This document shows positions 1-5,095 of a stretch of 7,313 nt of DNA, piece by piece. Position 1 is the first letter of the stretch. Every line of letters begins with the position of its first letter. The position numbers were made by a program, and so were the translations under genes. Under the pieces are notes generated by a model. That model searched no databases. It was given only the letters and a program-made list of their open reading frames with translations, and had not been told where the DNA came from. Source of the stretch: Planctomycetota bacterium (lineage in GTDB: Bacteria; Planctomycetota; Planctomycetia; Planctomycetales; Planctomycetaceae); NCBI GenBank assembly GCA_027622115.1, contig JAQBZS010000351.1, positions 1 through 7,313 on the forward strand, read 5' to 3'.

Positions 1-48
1 TCCCGTCGGTTTTGAAGTCAACGGTTGCTGGCCGCCGAAACGTTACCC
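1..48 (+). other. Right end of an integron attC-like recombination site (partial)
   Basis: The window opens inside what looks like the right half of an attC site. A short block at 2-22 (GTCGGTTTTGAAGTCAAC) is nearly identical to a block at 494-511 inside the second attC-like site, differing by one base (AAG versus AAA). It is followed by an R'-like core box GTTACCC at 42-48. Recombination in integrons occurs after the G of the R' box, so base 43 would be the first base of the cassette that follows. The left half lies outside the window, so the pairing of its inner arms cannot be tested. The RRRY part of the core consensus (GTTRRRY) is not matched exactly. The call leans on the exact complement to the R'' box at 461-467. 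Confidence 0.5.
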
Positions 49-639
49 GACTGAAAGGCACTGGTCGATTGTTTGATCCCCAATCACAGGCGCGAATCAT
101 TGCCGAGATTGTAATGCTATCGACCGCTGAAGGCGGACGGTCGTGCGGCATCCACATTGACAATGCTCGTTACAAGCCACACCTTGTGGTTGATGACAGA
201 TCAAATCGAACCGCGAAGACTGACGCGAACGGTGTATCGACTGAACACTACATGGGCGTCTTATTTGAACCCGTCCAATCATTGGCCGATTTATCGACTG
301 GTTCCGGACGTTACTTACTTCGACTTATGTATCATCCGCGCGTTGATTACAATTCGCTTGTGGTTGGTACCACGTTCACTGTGCGTGAGGGCGGTCGGAT
401 TGTTGGTCATGGCACCGTAATTCAATGCGACTTACGATGGATGGCGAGAACGCGAACGTCGGGTAACAATCGCAGCAACGGAGCCAGCGGTCGGGTCGGT
501 TTTGAAATCAACGCGTCTCGCGAGGGGAAGCATATATCATCAGATATGCTGATGACTTCATATGCTGTTTCGAACTGGAGTCCGATGCGTTGCGTTTCAG
601 GCCGTGCTGTCAAAACGACTGGCTCGGTTCTCGTTAGAG
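43..639 (+). mobile_element. Integron gene cassette carrying the EF-Tu domain III-like gene
   Basis: This unit has the layout of a cassette: an R' junction (G^TTACCC at 42-48), a short leader, one plus-strand gene, and a folded attC-like site at its 3' end. The strongest sign is that TCGGGTAAC at 459-467 is the exact reverse complement of GTTACCCGA at 42-50. In a circular cassette these two sequences form the paired R'' and R' boxes of one attC, so such a match is expected of a true cassette. The 3' limit is either 633 or 639, because two R'-like boxes (GTTAGAG, GTTAGCC) lie side by side. No integrase gene, attI site or cassette promoter is visible. Confidence 0.55.
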
Positions 640-680
640 TTAGCCGAGGAGAAAACGAAACTGCTGCCGCAACCAGCTGA
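69..680 (+). CDS. Orphan EF-Tu domain III-like protein, cassette-borne
   Basis: The first ~120 residues resemble the C-terminal beta-barrel (domain III) of elongation factor Tu standing alone, with no GTPase domain. Visible anchors are AEIVMLSTAEGGR near residues 12-24, GRYLLRLMYHPR in the middle and FTVREGGRIVGHGTV at about 104-118, which tracks EF-Tu's FAIREGGRTVGAGVV. In EF-Tu this barrel contacts tRNA and EF-Ts; the function of free-standing copies is unknown to me. The TTG start at 69 is chosen because it follows GAAAGG (54-59) and lies inside the cassette that begins at base 43; the frame is open from a TTG at 12, but that precedes the cassette boundary. The domain ends near base 435. 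The remaining ~80 codons run in frame through the attC-like site into the next cassette, are rich in Arg/Ser/Gly, and resemble no domain I recognise. The natural stop has probably been lost, or the tail is not functional. Confidence 0.68.
   Translation: MFDPQSQARIIAEIVMLSTAEGGRSCGIHIDNARYKPHLVVDDRSNRTAKTDANGVSTEHYMGVLFEPVQSLADLSTGSGRYLLRLMYHPRVDYNSLVVGTTFTVREGGRIVGHGTVIQCDLRWMARTRTSGNNRSNGASGRVGFEINASREGKHISSDMLMTSYAVSNWSPMRCVSGRAVKTTGSVLVRVSRGENETAAATS
461..645 (+). other. Integron attC-like site with long folded arms
   Basis: The parts in order are R'' GGGTAAC (461-467), a 9-base spacer, L'' AACGGAGCCAG (477-487), a long central part, L' CTGGCTCGGTT (619-629), a 9-base spacer, and R' GTTAGCC (639-645). 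L'' and L' pair at 10 of 11 positions. Inner arms 503-517 and 584-599 are imperfectly complementary (TGAAA, CAACGC and TC blocks pair). The apex 529-566 forms a nested hairpin in which AGCATAT pairs with ATATGCT (529-535/560-566) and TCATCAG with CTGATGA (537-543/549-555). Known attC sites are defined by this folded form, which the integron integrase recognises as single-stranded DNA. At 185 bases it is longer than most described attC sites. The GTTRRRY/RYYYAAC core consensus is only partly met. Confidence 0.6.
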
Positions 681-1224
681 TTTGAGCGTTATTCCGCGAA
701 GCATCCCAAGCACCGTGACGCACATCGAACACATTGGAACGGATCACGAAAAAACTGGGCGCGAACTCTATGTGCTCGACCTTCTCGACGCAGATGCCGT
801 CCCGTCCACATTTAACACCGCTGGAAAGTATGCAACGATTCTCATCGCATGGGACGCAACCAATGCTTCGCCTGATGCAATCTCAAGCCTCGCTCGACAA
901 TTGATTAATGCTGGTGGCGTCTACTTTTGCACATGGGGAGCCGATTGCGAGCGCGTACATGACATCATCGACGAAGAATGGGTCGGTAATGGATTTACGA
1001 CCGCCAGCGATCCAACGTTGATGACAACGTGGCACGATGATGATTCACTTGCGGACGCAATCTGGTTCGCTCTCTACAATGCGTTTCCCGTTGACGCATA
1101 CTTCGACGAATGCCGTTCGGTCATCGCGATTTGCATTGGGCGTCCTGATTGGGCAACTGAATTTCGTTTGGCGTTCGCTAACCCAAAGCGATTCGGAGAC
1201 CTGCTGTTGGGCTCAAACGACTAG
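661..1224 (+). CDS. DUF7684-like protein of unknown function, cassette-borne
   Basis: The 187-residue product looks like a DUF7684-type protein, a small soluble family with no known activity; the name is from memory. Motifs seen are a hydrophobic strand ATILIAWD (58-65), CTWGADCERVHDIIDEEW (90-107) and MTTWHDDDSLADAIWF (121-136), the last two being the family hallmarks. There is no signal peptide or membrane segment. The start is uncertain. The frame is open from an ATG at 562, but that codon sits in the apex of the attC hairpin and precedes the cassette junction. A good Shine-Dalgarno GAGGAG (646-651) lies nine bases before a CTG at 661, and a TTG at 682 is the other choice. The stop is TAG at 1222-1224, directly followed by an R'-like GTTAGAG. 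The gene converges on the metallophosphoesterase gene with a 24-base gap. A role in translation, defence or host adaptation cannot be read from the sequence. Confidence 0.7.
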   Translation: MLPQPADLSVIPRSIPSTVTHIEHIGTDHEKTGRELYVLDLLDADAVPSTFNTAGKYATILIAWDATNASPDAISSLARQLINAGGVYFCTWGADCERVHDIIDEEWVGNGFTTASDPTLMTTWHDDDSLADAIWFALYNAFPVDAYFDECRSVIAICIGRPDWATEFRLAFANPKRFGDLLLGSND

Positions 1225-1231
1225 GTTAGAG
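1176..1231 (+). other. Weak candidate attC at the end of the DUF7684-like gene
   Basis: CGCTAAC at 1176-1182 differs by one base from the reverse complement of GTTAGCC at 639-645, the box that would open this cassette. CTAACC (1178-1183) is also exactly complementary to GGTTAG (1224-1229). The R'-like GTTAGAG at 1225-1231 repeats the box at 633-639. Inner pairing (TCGGAGACC near 1193-1201 with GGGCTC near 1209-1214) is poor. At 56 bases it would be about the smallest attC size, and it would overlap the last codons of the gene. Confidence 0.22.
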
Positions 1232-1248
1232 ACTATCGACTTTCGCTG

Positions 1249-2091
1249 CTACGGTTGCTTGTCTTTCACCGGCTTTCGTCGATCGAACACAAATGGCTCG
1301 GCGGGGTCGTCGGTAATCGTGACCTTCAAGGGTGGAGCGATGCCGCCTTGGTCCACTTGGACTCGCAAGATGTTCTTGGCTGCGAAGGGGCGGTCGTGAA
1401 TCCATTTGTGGCCGTCGCCGTGTAGATATAGCATCGGCTTCTTGAATTTGCCGGCTTGTTCCACGAACCCATCAATGAACGGCTTCTGATTCTTGCCTGG
1501 GTTGGCGTGTCCGAACACCACCACGCTGCTCGCCGATTCCCCGAATTGCGCCAAGTTGCGCTGCAGCCACTCGACACCTTGGGCCATTCGCGTCTTCCAT
1601 TCCGCCGCATCATGAACTCGCCCGCCCACGAGATTGATCCCCAGAAATAGCACGCCGCCTTGCACGAACGAGAAATTTTCTTCGCGTTCCAACTGGCGAA
1701 ACACGCGGAGACGATGCGGCCATCGGCGATCGAAGCGTGAAAAGTAGGTCTCCCAATACTTCCAAGCTTCCGCTGGGCTCTTGCAGTCGTTCCATTCGTT
1801 GTCGCCGGGAATGATGAACAGCGGAGCTTTGGACTTGGCCAACATCCCGGAGACCTTCTGGAAGACGGCTTCGTCGCACGGAGTCGTGCCCCGCTTGATG
1901 TCTCCCACGTGAACCACGAACTCCGCATCCGAAGGAATCTTTGCGACCTGTTTCGGCAGCAGTTGGTCTTCGGCCGGAGCGTAGGGGACGTCGCCCATGG
2001 CGTAGAACGTGACCAGTGCCCGAGGTTTCTCGGCAAGTAGTGGCGAGCAAGCCGCCAACATCACGACGAATTGAATTGCATTCCGTGTCAT
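1249..2091 (-). CDS. Exported calcineurin-like metallophosphoesterase
   Basis: This 280-residue protein has an N-terminal signal peptide (hydrophobic core about 6-19, likely cleavage after LLA at 18-20) and a single calcineurin-like phosphoesterase fold, so it should act in the periplasm or at the cell surface. Metal-site motifs appear in family order: AMGD (31-34), VVHVGDIKRG (59-68), IIPGDNEWND (93-102), VFGHANPG (192-199) and LHGDGHKW (223-230). Two differ from the classic pattern: GDNE replaces GNH[ED], and GDGHKW replaces GHxH, so the usual last histidine is a tryptophan. Such proteins are generally two-metal phosphomono- or diesterases, but the substrate cannot be told. The start is set by GAGGAA seven bases upstream and by the signal peptide. 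It lies 53 bases downstream of hemD on the same strand and may share its transcript. Confidence 0.85.
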   Translation of the reverse strand: MTRNAIQFVVMLAACSPLLAEKPRALVTFYAMGDVPYAPAEDQLLPKQVAKIPSDAEFVVHVGDIKRGTTPCDEAVFQKVSGMLAKSKAPLFIIPGDNEWNDCKSPAEAWKYWETYFSRFDRRWPHRLRVFRQLEREENFSFVQGGVLFLGINLVGGRVHDAAEWKTRMAQGVEWLQRNLAQFGESASSVVVFGHANPGKNQKPFIDGFVEQAGKFKKPMLYLHGDGHKWIHDRPFAAKNILRVQVDQGGIAPPLKVTITDDPAEPFVFDRRKPVKDKQP

Positions 2092-2128
2092 CAGTGAGTT
2101 CCTCGATTGGTGTTCATCAACGATTGTG

Positions 2129-2143
2129 GTGGGCCATGCCCAC
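2129..2143. repeat. Short hairpin between hemD and the phosphoesterase gene
   Basis: A perfect 6-bp stem GTGGGC/GCCCAC (2129-2134 and 2138-2143) with a 3-base loop lies one base past the hemD stop. No T run follows it on the minus strand, so it is not a standard intrinsic terminator. It may slow or process the hemD transcript before the phosphoesterase gene. Motifs of this kind (GTGGGC-CAT-GCCCAC) seem familiar from planctomycete intergenic DNA, but that is a recollection. Confidence 0.45.
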
Positions 2144-2144
2144 T

Positions 2145-2957
2145 CTACTTGAATGCGGTGTTGTAAAACTCAATCGACTCTTTCACCAAGTGTCCCATCG
2201 TGGGATGGCTTGGTTCCAGCCTAACTTCGAGCCCGGCCTCGTTCGCTGTTTCCGAACAGGTTGGCCCAATCGAACCAATCACGCAGTCGTTGGCAGCGGT
2301 GACCCAGGCGGCCGCCTTTCCCAGTGAGTCGGCCAATTCGATGACGTGCCGGATCTGTTGGGCGCTGGTAAATAACAACACGTCGAATTCCCCGTTGATC
2401 GTACGGAGAATCGCTTGCTCCAACGGACGTGTGTCGTCGGGCATCGTCCACTGATACACGGTGACGGACATCACGTTTGCACCGCGATCGCGTAGGCCGT
2501 CGGCCAGTTCGACGCTGGGCTGCCCGTATTCCTGGACCGCGATCGTCTTTCCGTTCACGGGAATCTGCTCGTCGAAGACCTGCAACAATTCCCGCCAAGT
2601 ATTGGGCTCCGCGGCACGCGCCGTCACGGGAACATCCCATTCGCGCATCACGGCGAGTGGCTTCGGGCCGCGAATAATCACGAGACACCGGCGAATCGCG
2701 GCCAGTACGTCATCTCTGGCGTAACGAGTTTCGAGTGCCGACATCAGTGCCGTCGCACCAACACCCGTCAGAAACACGATGGCATCAAGCTCACCGGCCA
2801 ATAATCGCTCGGCGAATTCGAACGCTTGTTCGTTCTCTTCCAGCGGGCGTTCCATCATGGACGGCGCGACGGTTGGTTCGGCCGCATTCCGTCGAATCAA
2901 CGAGGCCATCTCCTGCGAACGACGACTCTCAAAACTGCAAACACGCGGTGGATTCAC
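2145..2957 (-). CDS. hemD: Uroporphyrinogen-III synthase
   Basis: HemD closes and rearranges hydroxymethylbilane to uroporphyrinogen III, the cytosolic branch-point step of haem, sirohaem and cobalamin synthesis. The 270-residue product has the two-lobed HEM4 layout: VCSFESRR and TVAPSM in the first lobe (6-13, 29-34), LDAIVFLTGVGATAL (57-71), the second-lobe strand EFDVLLFTSAQQIRHV (190-205), then VIGSIGPTCSETANEAGL (226-243) and the terminal EPSHPTMGHLVKES (248-261). This pattern fits the family well; its overall identity is normally low. The start is GTG at 2957: AGAGG lies seven bases before it, and family similarity begins at VCSFESRR. The frame is open upstream to 3119, but those ~54 codons are low-complexity and family-unlike. 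The gene diverges from the cytochrome gene. Confidence 0.88.
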   Translation of the reverse strand: MNPPRVCSFESRRSQEMASLIRRNAAEPTVAPSMMERPLEENEQAFEFAERLLAGELDAIVFLTGVGATALMSALETRYARDDVLAAIRRCLVIIRGPKPLAVMREWDVPVTARAAEPNTWRELLQVFDEQIPVNGKTIAVQEYGQPSVELADGLRDRGANVMSVTVYQWTMPDDTRPLEQAILRTINGEFDVLLFTSAQQIRHVIELADSLGKAAAWVTAANDCVIGSIGPTCSETANEAGLEVRLEPSHPTMGHLVKESIEFYNTAFK

Positions 2958-3140
2958 GGGATGCCTCTGGCGTCTTGTATTCTTGAACGAATTTGAAGTT
3001 TGCAATTTCAGATTTTTGATTTCTTCAACCACCCCTCCAGCTGTTCGCGGTCCAACGCATGCTGGACTCGCGGTTCGTGAGTCCCCACCATACGACCTCG
3101 CGTCCCGCTCACAAACCATTGCACAACAGGGATTTCACAG
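2958..3140. promoter_or_regulatory. Divergent intergenic region with AT-rich patch and hairpin
   Basis: This 183-bp gap separates the divergent hemD and cytochrome genes and must hold both promoters. It contains an AT-rich stretch at about 2983-3030 made of loosely repeating TTTGAAG/TTTGCAA/TTTCAGA-like units, and a strong inverted repeat at 3064-3084. I could not identify convincing -35/-10 boxes in either direction; planctomycete promoters are poorly conserved to the eye. Confidence 0.4.
3064..3084. repeat. 9-bp inverted repeat upstream of the cytochrome gene
   Basis: GGACTCGCG at 3064-3072 pairs with CGTGAGTCC at 3076-3084 around a 3-base GTT loop; eight pairs are Watson-Crick and one is a G-T wobble. 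It sits 56 bases before the cytochrome start and 106 bases before the hemD start. It could be an operator or a leader hairpin, and there is no T tract to make it a terminator. Confidence 0.5.
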
Positions 3141-3575
3141 ATGACTCGACGAAGTGTTTCAATTTTGGCGATCACCGTTCTTCTCGCAGCTGGGTTCTTG
3201 GCTTCCGGTGGTTTGAACGCTCAGAAAAAGGGGAAAACTCGACCGCTGACGTCGTCGCAAGTGATGGCCGGACTTGTGAAGCCTGAGTTTCTGAAGCTGA
3301 AGGCCGGTTTGGAGAAAAGCCCGCAGGACGACGATGCGTGGAAGGCCCTGGCCACGAGTGCCGCGCTGTTGAACGAATCCAGTTATATCCTGATGGCCGA
3401 CGAACGCTGCCCCGATAAGCCGTGGGAAGAAGGTTCAATGATCCTGCGCAAGGCGTCGCTCAACCTCTTGACTCAGATTGAAAAGAAGGACGCCGCAGGG
3501 GCGCTGGAAGCCTTCGCGATGGTGCAGCAGTCGTGCAAGACCTGTCATGCCGAGCATAAATACAAGAAGAAATAG
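3141..3575 (+). CDS. Exported class II cytochrome c (c556-like)
   Basis: The 144-residue product has an N-terminal signal peptide (positively charged MTRR, hydrophobic 6-22, likely cleavage after LNA near 27) and one haem-binding motif, CKTCH at 132-136, near the C terminus. A single CxxCH close to the end of a mainly helical ~120-residue domain is the layout of class II cytochromes c (c' and c556). Met42, in the first helix, is a candidate sixth haem ligand, inferred from family layout. Haem would be attached after export, so this is a periplasmic electron carrier. AGGGA (3128-3132) lies eight bases before the ATG. It is followed by a 113-bp gap and then selA on the same strand, so cotranscription is possible but not evident. 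Cys90 is an extra cysteine of no known role. Confidence 0.82.
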   Translation: MTRRSVSILAITVLLAAGFLASGGLNAQKKGKTRPLTSSQVMAGLVKPEFLKLKAGLEKSPQDDDAWKALATSAALLNESSYILMADERCPDKPWEEGSMILRKASLNLLTQIEKKDAAGALEAFAMVQQSCKTCHAEHKYKKK

Positions 3576-3622
3576 ACCGACCATTGTTGTTTGTTGTTCG
3601 CGACGTCTCGCTATTTGTAAAT

Positions 3623-3635
3623 CGAGCGAAGCTCG
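3623..3635. repeat. Small hairpin between the cytochrome gene and selA
   Basis: CGAGC (3623-3627) pairs with GCTCG (3631-3635) around GAA. It lies 48 bases past the cytochrome stop. The stem is short and no T run follows, so it is at most a weak attenuator. The rest of the 113-bp gap shows nothing clear. Confidence 0.25.
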
Positions 3636-3688
3636 GCCTGCGCCACGCGCTGGCCGAATTCGCCATTCTTCGATGACTGCAATCCTCG

Positions 3689-5095
3689 ATGCCTGAACCT
3701 GACGACAGTCCGCTGCGAGCTTTGCCTCCGGTGAACATGGTGTTGAAACAAGCCGCCGTGCAGTCGTTAGTCGATGCGCGAGGTCGCGAGATGGTTCTCG
3801 GATGGATGCGAGACGAATTCGTCGGATTGCGTGAGCGATTGCTGGCCGGCACGGAAACCGCCGATCGACAGGGCTTGCTGGATCAGTTGATCGAACGGCT
3901 GGAAGCGCGAGCCGAGTCGTTTTCGCACGAGCGGATTGGACGCGTCATCAACGCGACGGGTGTCGTGCTGCATACGGGGCTTGGTCGAGCCCCCATGTCT
4001 GCTGCGGCGGAAGCGGCGATGGCGAAAGTCGCCGTGGCATCCAACGTGGAAGTCGATCTACGAACTGCCGAGCGGCGGTATCGCGGACATCAATTGCTTT
4101 CCGCCTGGCAAACGCTCACCGGCTGCGAGGACGCCTTGATCGTCAACAACAATGCCGCCGCGACATTGTTGACATTGCAGGCGTTGTGTCGCGGCCGCGA
4201 GGTGGTGATTTCTCGCGGCCAGTTGATTGAAATTGGCGGCTCGTTCCGGTTACCGGAAATCTTTGAACTCAGCGGTGCCAAGTTGCGCGAAGTCGGCACG
4301 ACCAATCGCACGAAACTCAGCGACTACGAAGCCGCGATCGGTCCCGACACCGCCGCCGTCATGCACGTGCATCCGTCGAATTATCGAGTTATCGGATTCG
4401 CGCAGACACCGACGATCCACGAACTCGCGCCGCTCGCTCGCAAGCACGGCGTCATTTCGATCGACGACATTGGCAGCGGGGCATTGGTCGATGTGACTCG
4501 CATCGGGTTGCCGCCCGAGCCGGCCTTTCCAGACAGCATCGAGGCCGGAGCCGACGTGGTGCTCGGGAGCGGCGACAAACTGCTGGGCGGACCGCAAGCC
4601 GGCATCATCGTCGGCACTTCACAGCACATCGAAACCGTGCGTCAACACCCACTGGCTCGCGCGGTTCGCGTGGACAAGATCACGCTGGCCGCGCTGTCCG
4701 CCACGCTGGATTCGTATCTGCGAGGCGATCCGTTCACGGAAATCCCAACGCTGGCGATGTTGGCTGCCACCGAATCGCAATTGATGCTACGGGCTCAATC
4801 CGCAAAGCAAACTCTCGAAGACGTGAAGGGTGTTTCGCTGGAGGTCAAAGCGGACACGTCGCTGGTCGGCGGCGGATCATTACCGGCGATCGAACTCCCA
4901 ACCGCCGTGTTGACGATCCAACACCCATCGATCTCCACCGACGACATTTCTCGTCGCATGCGCACGGGCACGATTCGCGTGTTTCCCCGAATCAAAGACG
5001 ACCGAGTCGTCATCGACTTTCGCAGCGTGCAGCCTGCGGATGACTCGAAGATTGTGCTGGCCGTGCGATTGTTGGCCGGGAGCATGACGGCATGA
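3689..5095 (+). CDS. selA: L-seryl-tRNA(Sec) selenium transferase
   Basis: SelA is a PLP enzyme that converts Ser-tRNA(Sec) to Sec-tRNA(Sec) with selenophosphate, supplying selenocysteine for UGA codons. The 468-residue length matches the E. coli protein (463). The N-terminal helical domain (LRALPPVNMVL, 9-19) aligns with the E. coli start, which supports the ATG at 3689 although its Shine-Dalgarno is weak. The fold type I core shows VINATGVVLHTGLGRAPMS (86-104), ALIVNNNAAATLLTL (149-163), VISRGQLIEIGGSFRLPEI (173-191), EVGTTNRTKL (201-210), SIDDIGSGAL (257-266), SGDKLLGGPQAG (294-305, PLP lysine K297) and RAVRVDKITLAALSATL (324-340). All expected active-site blocks are present, so it should be active. 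Neither selB, selD nor a Sec tRNA lies in the window. It overlaps the next gene by ATGA. Confidence 0.95.
   Translation: MPEPDDSPLRALPPVNMVLKQAAVQSLVDARGREMVLGWMRDEFVGLRERLLAGTETADRQGLLDQLIERLEARAESFSHERIGRVINATGVVLHTGLGRAPMSAAAEAAMAKVAVASNVEVDLRTAERRYRGHQLLSAWQTLTGCEDALIVNNNAAATLLTLQALCRGREVVISRGQLIEIGGSFRLPEIFELSGAKLREVGTTNRTKLSDYEAAIGPDTAAVMHVHPSNYRVIGFAQTPTIHELAPLARKHGVISIDDIGSGALVDVTRIGLPPEPAFPDSIEAGADVVLGSGDKLLGGPQAGIIVGTSQHIETVRQHPLARAVRVDKITLAALSATLDSYLRGDPFTEIPTLAMLAATESQLMLRAQSAKQTLEDVKGVSLEVKADTSLVGGGSLPAIELPTAVLTIQHPSISTDDISRRMRTGTIRVFPRIKDDRVVIDFRSVQPADDSKIVLAVRLLAGSMTA
5092..5095 (+). other. ATGA stop-start overlap of selA and the sulfatase-like gene
   Basis: The selA stop TGA (5093-5095) and the following ATG (5092-5094) share bases. 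With GGGAG nine bases upstream inside selA, ribosomes ending selA could restart directly, giving linked expression of the two proteins. Confidence 0.85.

Noticed and set aside
12..68. N-terminal extension of the EF-Tu-like gene from TTG at 12
   Set aside because: It would translate the end of the preceding attC-like site and lies before the cassette boundary at 43; the domain match begins after 69.
562..660. ATG at 562 as start of the DUF7684-like gene
   Set aside because: It sits in the apical hairpin of the attC-like site, belongs to the preceding cassette and has no family likeness. It remains the only upstream ATG, so it is not excluded.
2985..3030. Possible -35/-10 promoter (TTGCAA ... 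AATACA) for hemD
   Set aside because: The -10 match is poor and the spacing is 18 bases; not enough to call.
2958..3119. Longer hemD beginning at 3119
   Set aside because: The extra ~54 codons are low-complexity, unlike the family, and cross the AT-rich patch and hairpin; GTG at 2957 has a good ribosome site.
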